Below, piece by piece: positions 51,680 to 62,140 of a DNA stretch of 64,000 bases. The stretch spans positions 485,783 to 549,782 of the forward strand of contig VWZL01004996.1 in NCBI GenBank assembly GCA_013396915.1. The letters run 5' to 3'. The stretch's first letter is position 1, and each line of letters begins with the position of its first letter. The DNA comes from Stercorarius parasiticus (Eukaryota; Chordata; Aves; Charadriiformes; Stercorariidae). The notes under the pieces are model-generated. The model had not been told where the DNA came from. It searched no databases and saw nothing but the letters and a program-made list of their open reading frames with translations. Position numbers and translations under genes: made by a program.

Positions 51680-52262
51680 AATCTTCATTTGGAAATCAGG
51701 GTAATGTAATCTTAACAAAAGAGGAAGATTTAGTACTTTTAATGAGATTATTAACTAAAGAGGATATTAAAAAATACCTAATGGGATAGAGAAATAATAA
51801 TAATCAGCCAATTTGCAGAGTCTTTAAAGATGTGACTAAGGAGAACTCTCATGGTTTTTTGCAAGAAATCTTGGAATACTGGTGAAATTTCAGAAAAGCT
51901 AATGTGCTTCTACTCAGAAGGGAAGAAGGAGGTGACCCAGTAACTGTGGGCTGATTAGCATGGCACCAAAATAAAAGAAAATAACAGCAAAACTGACATG
52001 GGATGAATTTAATAAAGAATTCAGAAGAGGAATGTAAGTTACGTCAATCAACGTAGTTTTATGAAAAAGAGGTCTTGGCATTGCACATTTGATTTATTTT
52101 GATGAGATTATGGGTTTAGTTTATAAATGTCTCAGCCTAGGCTTTTGTAAGGAAGGTACCCCACAACATACTAATCTTAACATATTATACAGTGTCCCTA
52201 ATCAGTAGGTGTCAGAGACTACTTTAAGCAAGTTAAGAACTGGCTGATTTAAAGAGCGCGAA
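51680..52262 (+). mobile_element. Decayed CR1-type LINE, reverse-transcriptase region of ORF2
   Basis: Across shifting frames on the plus strand the sequence recalls a CR1/L3-type ORF2 in the right order. First comes a segment like EKSWRTGEVPEDW-KANV (about 51860-51910). GDPVT and the 'YRPISL' region follow, then 'INQ-FMK-RSCLTNL' (52045-52085). Next are 'DEI-GLV' (52098-52120), the palm motif region 'LDFCKAFDTVPHNIL' decayed to LGFCKEGTPQHT (52137-52175), and 'LKNWL' (about 52230-52250). Multiple stops and frameshifts show it has long been dead. The family name is inferred from remembered motif order; the subfamily cannot be given. Confidence 0.65.
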
Positions 52263-55200
52263 AAAGCATTGCCAATATAGACTTAACATGACATGGGATT
52301 ACGGATAACGAGGTTTTACACAGCCTGGTGTGTTCAGCGCTACTGGCTGCTGTAATCAGGTGGTCAGAAGTACGTACATACCGAAAGTTGAGCAAATTTG
52401 TGTTAAGGATGAACGTGCCACATTGTGTATGTGGCACCTGCATACCTACGTAGCTGCTATCACGTCTATGAAAAGAAGATGGTGTTCAGGGGGCTAAAAT
52501 CCCTTTTTTCTTTTCCCCTAGTAAATCTGTTCTTCTAGATAACAGGGCAGTGCTGCAGCTGAGGCGCACAAATGTCACAGAGAAATTTGACCTGACAAAC
52601 AAATAGATTCTAAATATTGAGAAGCATAAAATAAGGCATGGATGCAAGCTGGCCTTACAGACTGAGGAACACGTCCTAGAAGACAGAGGTGGAGAAAAGC
52701 AGTGTTATAGTGGAGAAATGTGTGAACATGCAGTCCCGTTGCACTGCTGTAGATCTGCGTTTGGGCTAGTGCAGTTCTTGGTTGCCTGTACAGGAAACAT
52801 TAAATTGAAATAAAAAGACAGACTGCTGCTGGAACAAATGCTTAATACCCTCACACTGTGTAGGTAGTTATGGCTTCCATGCTTTGAGAAAGGAGACTGT
52901 AAAATTGGAGATGGTGTAAGAGAAAGCCTCACTCAGAGCTCAATAACTGAAGAAAATGCCTCACGCTGGGAGCTCACACAAATTTCATTTGCTTAGGTTG
53001 TCAGAGGGAAGACAGAGAGGTACTTTACTACAGTATGTAAACTTCTTTCATGGAAAATAATGGATAATAAAAGTTCAGTGATTTAGCTGAGAAGAACAGA
53101 AGGATAAGTTGCTGAACATTTTTTATTAGAAATAAAAAAACTGGAGGCTGCTTTTTTTTTTTTGTCTGGTCTATTCGGTTTGCTTTTGTGGTGAATCGTG
53201 GTTGACATATACTACCAAGATTTTCCATAGGCTGATATGTCTGGTCACATCAGGCACTTGCTTTAAAAGTCTTTCGCTGTCAAACGCATCATATTGGGCT
53301 CAGTAAAAAATAACTGGGAGAAATGTAATGGTCTGTGATGTACAGAACAAGCTGTGGGTTCTTCTAGAGTTAAGCTATCAATTTATAAAGCAAAAATTTA
53401 ACAAGTCTGGGAAATAACCTCTTGGAGACTTACTGAAAAAGCATCAATGTGAGGGGATAACAGCAACTCTTTAATTTCTGATGGCGTGGCAGATTAAAGT
53501 AGACAACAAGTAACGTCCCTTGCTGAAGGGGTGGTTATGACAAACTGAAACAACATGCACACAGATGCTTGACTTTACAACTGTTTTTTCAAGGAGATGC
53601 TGTTGTGAGGATTATGCTCCTGCATAAAAGAAGTGACTAGGGCTATCATGATAGATGATTTTGCCCTTGGTGGAGTTATGTACCAATGATATTGTGTTGC
53701 CATATCACCATGAAGCCGTGCATCATGGTGTAGAAATGTTGCCCTGATTGTCTACCTGGGTATCGAGAAGTTTAAAGTCAAACCTTGGACTATCTTTATT
53801 TTGTCTAAAGAGGGAGGCTGGCACCGAAGACAAAGTAAGTACAAAATGTGCATTAGTTGTAGGAATCGTGTAAGATTCTGAATATGCTAAAATTGCGTGA
53901 TGTGATCATCACTTGTTCCAAATCTCAGGTGATTGCCCCTGTGTGGTGTTAAGTCCGATTTGGGTTTGGCTGGGGAATGCTGGTTTGGGGAATGCCATCT
54001 GGGACAATGCCAGGGAGATCAGCACTGGGAGCCAGCACAGTTAGTAGCAGCATCCCTTATTCCTGCATCTGGAGCTGGAGATCCCAGACCAAACTCCAAC
54101 TGGCCAATGTGGCTTTTTCTCTGTGGAGCAGCATTAGAAAATGGAGGTCACATTGTCCTTTTTCCTGTCTGTTTTGCACTATTAGCTTACAAATGCATGG
54201 GCACAGTCCTTGAGACACAAGTGGCCGACTGGAATCTGTTATAAATACAAAAATCGGGAGGTGTGTCAGAGACATGGGTGTCGGCTGCCCTAATGACATC
54301 AAAAGTAGGGAACTGTAATTAGTGATGCTACTGCCTTTTTTCTTGGAGGACCTGGTGTCATGATCTGAAGTTAGATTAGACTAAATGAGCTAAATAGATG
54401 CAGGAGTAACTGCTTCCTTACCAGCAATGCATGATTCAGTTGCTCAGTGCTGCAGTACAGCTCTGTTGTAAAAACCTGCCTTTGTGACCCAAATGGCACG
54501 CAGGCTTTCAGGTGGGAAGCTGTGACTGCCAAAGCAGAGGGAGAGAGGTATAGGGTCATGCACTCTCTATGTTCTTGTACCTCGTGAGCCAGCGTTAATG
54601 GGCAGTAACGCACTGCGTGGGGCTGAGAACAGCTGAAACACTCAGGCTTCTCCACTCGTACAAATCCACATCACCGCTGAACCAGGAACAGGTTAGGAAC
54701 ATCGTTTGGAGCCAAACCAGCCCCTGTCAACTGGCTGAGTGCTCTCCTGCCTCCAGAATAGATCCCAGTCCACATTTCTTCTGGCTGCGAGGGGAGCATA
54801 AACATTAAGAAAGCTGGGGTTTCCCCCCTTCTTCTTTATTATTTTTTTCTTCTTTTTTTCTGTATGATTTTCTATTTAATTTGTAGTTGTCAGTGGAGGC
54901 AAGTCTGTGCTCCTGTCTAGCTGAAGGTTTAGTAAATCAGACCTTTTGGGTTTGGATTAAATTTTACTTCAGGTCAGGTCATTTGTGGAAAGTGGTTTTG
55001 GAACCTATGACTCAGTATCTCCACATTAGAGAAAACTTCCCACCCTAAAGTACACAGACTTGAGTAAATGTTAGAATTGTAGGATAATTCCCAGGAGTGA
55101 TTCACACTCCATGGGAGTAGAAGGCCACATATTAATCACGTGGATCTAGTAATAGTGGTTGCTTTATTTACTCTGCAGCTCATCTTTGATCCTGCACTGC

Positions 55201-55640
55201 AATAGCAGTAAGCAAGCTTCAAACTTAAGTAGGCAAAAATGCGTTTTGGCATGAGTTAGGACCTTCAGAATTTGGTCCCAGGCAGTCAATCTAGAAAGTG
55301 TAAATTTTTTTTAATGAAAATTTAGCAAGGAGAGAACTGGGAGAACTGATTGAACAGACTGTTAGGGTCTTTTCTCTTGGATAAGAAATTGAGAGCACTC
55401 ATCCCAGGACAATTAAGGTCTCTCTATAGAGAGGGGAATTGGCATTTTCAGGCTGACTTTTGGTGGCAATGCATGACATACATATAGGGCTTAGCTTCTG
55501 GGGACTGGATGTAAAAGATGCCCCTAAAGTAACACTGTATTGCTACTCGGGAAGAATGTGGCAAAATAACAATATTTTAACGCTGAAGACGCAAATGCAG
55601 AAGAGCAAATAAAACAGGTCAGCTTACAAATATCGATCAG
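52263..55640. other. Intergenic stretch, no gene recognised
   Basis: No exon is recognised. A T run lies at 53152-53163 and a pyrimidine-rich tract at about 54820-54868. The left part may hold further heavily decayed LINE sequence continuing from 51680-52262, but nothing diagnostic could be aligned by eye. Open frames up to 103 codons (53933-54244) look like chance. Confidence 0.5.
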
Positions 55641-55894
55641 AGACGCTTTACCGCAAAAAGTCTGGTGACTGAGTTTCGAGGTGTACCCGAGTAGCAGGGA
55701 TTGATGGCGCCCGAGACAGCCTCGAACTGCTTGCCTTCCCCAGAGACACCTCCGTTAACGGCGGGTTTGAGAAGTCAGCAGCGCTTTCCGTTCTGCCAAA
55801 TTTATTTCCTTATTAATCAAAAAAATCTCATCTTCCTCTGGCTTCAGGTGATTTTTTTTTTCTTAAAGCGTTGTACGACTATTCGAGGAAAAGG

Positions 55895-55909
55895 AAAAAA
55901 AAAAAAAAA
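55895..55909. repeat. Homopolymer of 15 A
   Basis: An A run within an A/G-rich stretch, with no recognised retroposed body next to it. Confidence 0.75.
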
Positions 55910-56026
55910 GAAAACTAGAATTGCGTCAAGGTGAGCTTCCAGTGACAGCTGTCTTTTATTCCCCTCTTTTTTTTTTCTAGCACGCCCCTTTTGAGGGTTC
56001 TTGTCAAGTACGAACTTTCCCCCCGC

Positions 56027-56042
56027 CTCTCTCTCTCTCTCT
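56027..56042. repeat. (CT)n simple repeat
   Basis: Eight CT units lie in a longer pyrimidine tract just left of the 56060-56350 block. Confidence 0.85.
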
Positions 56043-56059
56043 TTCCGAGCGACTTCTGA

Positions 56060-56350
56060 TCTCAGAAATGTATTTTATACGTTTGATGGATGAAGCGATC
56101 AATTTCTTTTTCGACTGAGCGTTTTTGGTTTGGAATAAATTGGCGGCGCTTTTTGCTCCCTGCCTGTTTGTGTATTTGTTTTGTTTCCTCCTCCCCCAAG
56201 GTAAATCTAGACCGCTGTAATGGCATCTATATATACAATATGTGTCATTTAAATGAGACGTTTTATCAGGCGTCTTTAAATCTGCAGTCAGCCTCATTTA
56301 ACCTCTAAAATTACGCTTAACAGGCGACCTTCATTAGCCAAATTGGAAGG
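56060..56350. promoter_or_regulatory. Candidate conserved element with bulged hairpin
   Basis: This AT-rich, repeat-free block lies immediately left of CpG-rich block I. It has CATTTAAATG (56246-56255), a 10-bp hairpin with a 3-base bulge whose loop contains TTTATCA (56248-56280), and several ATTA and TTAA words. The motif texture matches candidate elements further right. Regulatory function is inference. Confidence 0.35.
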
Positions 56351-56379
56351 AACGTGCGGTATGTTTTAAGCAGTGTCGT

Positions 56380-58115
56380 TTCCCCTCTGCAGCGAAAGAG
56401 GGATTTGATCGCGGAGGCTGGGGTAAATGTGGGAGCACCAACATCCTGCCCGGGTACACGAGTGTCCGTGGGCAGGGACCCCCGCAAGACGGTTTGCAAG
56501 CAGTTGGTCTCAGGTTTGCGAGGTCGTTTCCCTCCTCCTGCTGGGAGGGATGGAGGATTCGTGCATCCCAGACTGATTATTTATTTGTTACCTTGCGAGC
56601 GGGCAGGGTTTGCCGGGAGAGCGCTCGCCGTCCCCGCTCCCGGGTTGCCTGTCCCAGAGGACACCAATTAAAGGCACTAATTGGACAGCGATACATCAAA
56701 GTCCGCCGCTGAGACTGGCTCCTCGGAGCTCCGGGGTTCCTGTAGTCAGGCTTTTGTTTTAGGCACCGGCTTTGCTCCGGGTTCCCGTGCCGGGCGGCGA
56801 AGGGGGGAGCAGGGACCCACACCCACGCGTAACACACCCACGCACCCGCACGGCTCCTCCGGTCCGGCCCGCTGCCCGAAACCCTCACGTTTCCCCACCC
56901 CAGCAGTGCCCGCAGGTGGGTGCGCCCTACGCTCTTCTTTGAGTTGCGTGAAAACTGTATTGACTCGGGGCTCCCGGCTCACCGGGAGGACGTGTCACCG
57001 CTGACGCTCGCCCCTCGCACGCTGCCACCCAGGAACCCCATCTCTCCGTGGGCAGCGCGGGCACCCCTCTCTGCGGCCAAACTTTGGTGGCTCCCAGAGG
57101 GTCCTCGCTGACTCCTGGTCCCCAGGAGTTAGACGGGACAGGCGGACCCATGCTGCCCACGGGTGCCCGGAGCCCCCACCCTCAGGCTCTCGTGGACGAA
57201 GGACGTGGGGCCGGGCCCTACTCCTAACACACCCCAGGGGCTCCCTTCGGGCTGCCTGCCCTGTGCGGTGGGGGTGAGCTTCTTCGGGGCAGCAGGTGTT
57301 TCTCCAAGCCCGGCATCTCCTCTCGAATTCGGGCAGGAGCCTGAAACGGCCCTTCCAGGCAGCGCTTCAGGGACGGAGGGGATGAAAGTTTCAGGGAAAT
57401 AAGTCTGAATTTGGAGAAGGGGTGAGGAGAGGGAGGAGACAGTGACACACCGGGACACTGACGAGTAAACCCGGTCTCTTCCTTGCTTTCCATCTCCTCT
57501 TCGAGAAATGCAACAATTCTCCCGGTTACCGAATGGCCTGCTTCAACTTTAGCAGAGGTTTCATTAACCCTTGAGTTATTCGGACCTGGGTCTTTTCCAG
57601 GTGCGGCTCGCCCAAGCCGAAGGGAAAAGCCGTCGTTTACAGGAAAGGAGCGGGGATGCTCTGCCGGCTTCATCCCGAGCCAGGCGGGGACGTCGGTAGC
57701 GTGCAAGGCTGGGCTGGGGGAGACGTGGGGCTGGGGCAAAAGCAGGGCCGAGATATATGTCTATATCTCGAACGGGCAGTGAGAGGCAAAAAATGACAGC
57801 CCTCCCCGCAGCTGGGCTTGGCATCTCTAGGCTGAGCAGCAGCGCGGTTTGCCTGTTACGCGTGGTTAAAAGCTGCTTTTTAACGTGGTCCTTCCGCAGG
57901 CATCGCTCTCGGGAGCAAAGGAGGGCTCCGCGAGGATGGGGCTGGGTGGCCCACGAAGGAGCTGCGCCTGGCACGGAGGGTTTCGCTGCGGAGCGCGGCG
58001 ACCGATGCGGCGGGGATGGAGTTTGGCAACTGTCCCCTTCATACCCAACCTGCAGCTCCGCTCCCTTCCTCAGGCCGGGGAGGATGTGCCGGGAGAGCGA
58101 GGAGGCGTCTGATCA
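56380..58115. promoter_or_regulatory. CpG-rich block I (large island)
   Basis: About 1.7 kb of GC-rich, CpG-dense DNA, the largest such block outside the EVX1 exon. Open frames of up to 171 codons overlap on both strands and read as low-complexity proline/arginine/serine sequence without a domain. It may be an island of the EVX1 developmental domain or the promoter of an unannotated non-coding RNA; no TATA box or splice structure decides between these. Confidence 0.5.
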
Positions 58116-58139
58116 TTTACTACCCACGGAGGCATTTGT

Positions 58140-58520
58140 TTTTCATTTTGCAAACGCTTCCCTTTAAGTAATTGTTCCTGTTAAGAGCGTATACCTTTCA
58201 CTGGGCTGCGCCGCGCTATAAATAATCTCGATGAAGATGCAAGGATATGACTTTCACAAGATTGGACAATTGATTAAATCTGTGACCTGCAATTGCGAAT
58301 AATCTTGGAAGGCTATTTAAACAGATGAAGGCCTAAATTGTCTTGCTTGTATCTGAATTAATTTCTCATTCATCATCATTATGGAGTGATTGGTTCTATT
58401 CAGGCTTTGCAGCCTGCTGGAACGAAACTGGATTTAAATGAGACTGTAACACAATTTAAATGCTCTCCGGCTTTAACGAGGCCAATCGAGCAGCTGCAAT
58501 AAATACAAATATTTTTCTAA
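58140..58520. promoter_or_regulatory. Strong candidate conserved non-coding element downstream of EVX1
   Basis: This AT-rich, low-CpG block lies directly beside CpG-rich block I and has no repeat or usable open frame. It is dense in developmental-type words: ATAAATAATC, TGATTAAAT (58271-58279), TGAATTAATTTC, GTGATTGGTT (58386-58395), GGATTTAAATGAGA and CAATTTAAATG. Sharp borders and motif density suggest a HOX/PBX/EVX-responsive enhancer about 5 kb 3' of EVX1. Conservation and activity remain untested. Confidence 0.4.
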
Positions 58521-59439
58521 ACAGCCTTGTTTTAAATAATTACTTAATACTTTCATGTGATGTTCTTACGTGGCAATTTCTGTCTCTGAAGTCCCAGGCA
58601 CTTCTTTGCAGAAAGGGCAGCACTTTGGGTGTTTGCTTTGTGTGTATATGTGCATGCAATACACCGATGGTGATTCTTTAAAATGGGGTTTGTAAATATT
58701 AGCGTAAACCTGCGCTACGTTCTTGGTCGTAGGTACAGTCGATTTAGCTGATTAAAACAAAAAAAAAAAACAAACCAAAAAAAAGCAAACGGTGAATTGC
58801 AAGCCAGAGATTGTGATTTATTTGTTTTCTTGTTTGAAGATCACGAACTGGCTATCTCTTCCTCCCTTTACTTAAGAGAGAAAGAAGAAGAAAAACTTTC
58901 CAAAGACAGGGACCAATTCGGGGGGGGATCTACCCTAATCGACCCTAACCGCATCCCCTCCTCGGTACCAGCTCTTCCCGGTCAGCCCATCCGCGGATGC
59001 GGAGCGGGGACGAGACCCTCACGTCTTACAAAAGGAGCAGAGAGAAGATCTGGAGGGAGCAGGCAACAACACAAAAAAAAAAGGGTTCCGAGGTGAAAGA
59101 TGCAACAAAAGGACGTGGGACTGGTTTCCCTCCCCCTTGACATCCACCCAGGAACTTGATGCGCCTAAATGAAGCCATTTGTGTTAACGAGACTTCAGCT
59201 CATCCTGACGTTGGCTTTACCCCAGGGTGACACTATTGTAAACGGCAGGACAGTGGGCCTTGGGGTGACATATGGTGGGGGGTGTTTTCAGGGGCTAAAC
59301 TCAGTAGTAAAATAAAGTAGCCAGGCGAGCATGAGAATAATAGAAAACAAAAGGTTGCTTCGATATACAAGCCAAAAGCTAAAGGAGCCGCATGCCTTTC
59401 CGCAGGTGCCGGCAAACGACCTAACAACCGAGCAGAAAA
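58521..59439. other. Intergenic stretch, no gene recognised
   Basis: No coding exon or interspersed repeat is recognised. It contains A-rich low-complexity DNA (58757-58787), a short GC- and CpG-rich patch near 58920-59060, and otherwise mixed sequence. Open frames of 60-99 codons lack recognisable motifs. Confidence 0.5.
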
Positions 59440-59890
59440 TGTGAAATATGGAGAGCCGATTTTCTAATGATTTGGGCGCTGGAGTAAAGAATAGTGCTGG
59501 GAAAGCAGATCCGATCCAGTTTAATCATACAACCTTAATAAAAACATATAGCCTGAGACGGGAAAGTAAGCGGCGGTCTCGGTGCTATCTCACTTAATGG
59601 TACAGGAGGTGACACATAAAACACAACAAAGATGGTCTGAGTAGAGCCGAAAAGGGCTGAGTGATTTGATAGTAACAGAGCAATTTAATGCGCGAGTTAC
59701 AATACTGCTCCCCGGGATCGTTTAGGCTTAACCCGTTCTCTAGAGCTCATCTTCTTTCTCTTCTGGTCCTTTTTTTATTAGTATTATTATTATTCAGTTG
59801 TTTAAAATGAGCATTATCCCAAACATATGCAGTGCAATCAGCTCGGTCACACTTACAAGAACACGCTTTAATAAGGCAATCAATCAAACG
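59440..59890. promoter_or_regulatory. Candidate conserved element with PBX-HOX composite site
   Basis: This is repeat-free, mid-GC DNA with many homeodomain-type words: TTTAATCAT, TTAATAAAAA, ACACATAAAAC, CAATTTAATG and, at 59879-59886, the reverse complement of TGATTGAT, a textbook PBX-HOX composite. A TTA-rich simple repeat (59771-59795) interrupts it. The texture resembles deeply conserved elements near HOX genes, but this is inference. Confidence 0.35.
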
Positions 59891-60290
59891 CTAACAAGGC
59901 GGGGAAGGCCTTTCGGAGCTGAATTTGGCTGGCTGGGGAGCGGACCCGATGCGGCACATGGGGGTACCCCCAAGACAACCCCGTGCCCGCTGGTGACACG
60001 GGGGCGGGTGCCCACCGCCGGCTCCCCGGGGACAATTCCCCGCGGGGCCCCGGCTCGTGTCTCACCCTAATTCCTCTAAGGGTCTCATCCCCGGCCAGGG
60101 CGAGGCAAGGGAAACCTGCCTGCCTGGTGGCGGTGGCCCGGGAACAGAGGCAGAACTTGCTGCCTGCTGGGTGCCCCCTGTCTGCCCCCGCCGCCGGCGA
60201 TGCCCCACGCGTGCCCGGAGCCGGATCCCTGCGTGGGGCCGCGGGCACCCCCACCGGCGGCGAAGGCGTTAACGGCACCGGCCCCACGCA
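59891..60290. promoter_or_regulatory. CpG-rich block II, 3' of EVX1
   Basis: The block is very GC-rich with dense CpG and frequent CCGG and CGGC words. Long open frames occur on both strands at once (up to 142 codons minus, 111 plus), which is typical of GC-rich non-coding DNA. It could be an unmethylated island or an orphan promoter; no splice structure is recognised. Confidence 0.45.
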
Positions 60291-60430
60291 GCAAAAGGAA
60301 AATTTCATTATGAAGTAATGAGTAATTCCTCCCAGTGAGATGTATTGTTATATCTTCCACTTCAATTTAGGAGCACAGCGGCTCAATTACCTAGAAAATA
60401 CAGTCAATTAAAGGCTGCTGATTGGACACG
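60291..60430. promoter_or_regulatory. Candidate conserved element with homeodomain sites
   Basis: This short AT-rich block sits between two CpG-rich blocks. It carries an inverted pair TCATTA-5 bp-TAATGA (60305-60321), CAATTA at 60384-60389 and 60415-60420, and a CTGATTGG box at 60418-60427. It has no repeat and no open frame of note. Calling it a regulatory element rests on motif clustering and position; conservation was not tested. Confidence 0.35.
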
Positions 60431-61150
60431 AGGACGGATCATCGATCTTGTACTTTCCAATATCGCTCCAGACACCTCATTTTCCCTCCCCTATTAACTG
60501 AAAATACTCTTGGCGTTACTGCGACCCGCAGCCTATTTACCTGTCGCAGGCAATCTCTGCCCTGTGACCGAGCCAGGCAGAAATTCACAGCCACCCTCTG
60601 CCGCAGCATCCCCCAAGAACGGGCGGTTGGGAGGGCGACGATGGCCGCCCGGAGCAGCGGGGGGAAGGGGGAATCCTGCCGGCTGCGGACGAGCCGCGTC
60701 CCACGCTCCCGCTCCCTACTTCCCTGCTGCCCGCTCCTTCGTGGGGGGGATGTCCCCTTTACGGGTGGAAGCGGTAAACAGCGGGTTAAATATTCTCTCT
60801 CACACATACACACCACTAGATATATCAAATATATGTATCTGAAAATTTATATATATTGCCTTGCGCCCTAGCCGATGGCATTTTGAGAACTGGGCGTTTT
60901 GCAGGAGCAAACTGGTGCCGCGGTTTTTCCGCAGCCCTGGCTGCATCCTGCCCTGCGATCGCGGCCCAGCAGGTGCCTACGCCTGGCTGGGGAAGGGGGG
61001 GTCATGGGCCATTTAGGGCCCCCCGTTTTTGCTGGGCAGCGCTCAGCTGCCTCCCGGCCTCTTCAGCCCTCCCTTTTCCTGGGGTCGCCGCGGGGGGGGT
61101 GGTGGTGTGGGGTGTATCACGCACTCGCCCCGCAGCTCCCGGTTTGCCGG
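60431..61150. promoter_or_regulatory. CpG-rich block III, 3' of EVX1
   Basis: The segment is GC-rich with dense CpG, especially 60500-60730 and 60890-61140, interrupted by a short TA-rich stretch near 60800-60855. No homology is seen in the overlapping open frames on both strands, which are the expected product of GC-rich, stop-poor DNA. By analogy with other developmental homeobox loci, it is inferred to belong to the unmethylated, Polycomb-type CpG landscape around EVX1. Confidence 0.45.
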
Positions 61151-61752
61151 ACTGGTTCTTCTCCTTGTCTGCTAAAAGACAAAGTAAGGAGGGGAAAGGC
61201 TTGCAAAGCACGGATGGTGTTTAGCGCTGCCCTTGGATGCTGTTTACAATTGTTATTTCCGGGGGGATGAGCGGGGGGAGGAATCTATTTGTGAATGTCC
61301 AAAAAGGGCCATCGGTTTCCATGTCCATGAGGACATCTCACTCAGAAAGGGCGGAACAATCTGCCCTTAATGATTTAAAGATGGTGACTTTGGATCAGTG
61401 TTTAAAAAGCTCTAATAAACAAATTTTTTTGATTGAAAAAATATATCCTGGCACACATGTGTCTCTCTTCCCTGCTCTCCATTCGCTATGGGGAAACGCT
61501 GCTATTCACCCTCTGTCCTAAGGACAAAAAGTCTCCGGTGTGACAATAAACCAGAGGCTCCTCAGCAATTTAACACAAAGTAGATAGCGGAGGTGTCAAC
61601 ACGTCTTTGTTCTGTCCAGCATTTATTTTCCTGCTTGTTGAACTGTAACTATTAGAAACGGCACGAAGGTGAAATTCGTCTTAAGCAACACTTTACTTTT
61701 TTTTTTTGTTAAACAAACACAAGAAAAATATGGGCGATATGTTGTTAAAATG

Positions 61753-61797
61753 TGTCTGTTGTTTTTATCGTTGTTGGTGTTGTTATTGTTGTTATTA
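61753..61797. repeat. Degenerate GTT-rich simple repeat
   Basis: Imperfect repeats of GTT and TTG dominate this stretch. It is ordinary low-complexity DNA with no sign of function. Confidence 0.6.
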
Positions 61798-61990
61798 CGT
61801 TTTATTCCGACATGGCAACAAATTATGACAGTGTATTCTTTGGGCTATTTTGAAACAGAACGAAATAAACAATTAAGGTTTTGGAAGAAACTACTACCCA
61901 GGCCGGCGTTCGTGTGCTTTAAATTTTAGGTTGACAGAAATCCAAGCAAAAGCAATGATGCTACCTCCTTCCGAAATACCTGAAAGAGGA

Positions 61991-62002
61991 GGGGGGGGGG
62001 GG
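61991..62002. repeat. Homopolymer of 12 G
   Basis: An uninterrupted run of twelve G follows GAGGA. The length may be inexact because such runs are error-prone in sequencing. Confidence 0.8.
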
Positions 62003-62121
62003 CTTGTGAAAGAAATACTACTCCTCAAGAAGGAAGAAGGACCGGTGTGAAGGACACATACAAATGCAAAGATTAGGGGTGAGGAAGGAAACACAAAACC
62101 CAACGCACGAATTAAATAATT

Positions 62122-62140
62122 AAAAAAAAAAAAAAAAAAA
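62122..62140. repeat. Homopolymer of 19 A
   Basis: An uninterrupted run of nineteen A follows AATAATT. No LINE or processed-pseudogene body is recognised to its left, so it is taken as a simple repeat and not a retroposed tail. Confidence 0.8.

Noticed and set aside
57224..57739. 171-codon minus-strand frame and other long frames on both strands at 56.4-58.2 kb
   Set aside because: GC-rich, stop-poor CpG-island DNA gives long frames on both strands; the translations are low-complexity proline/arginine/serine sequence without a domain.
60422..60871. 149-codon plus-strand frame and overlapping minus-strand frame of 129 codons
   Set aside because: Both lie in CpG-rich block III, overlap each other and lack motifs.
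62122..62140. A19 run as the tail of a retroposed gene copy
   Set aside because: No gene-like body or target-site duplication was recognised next to it.
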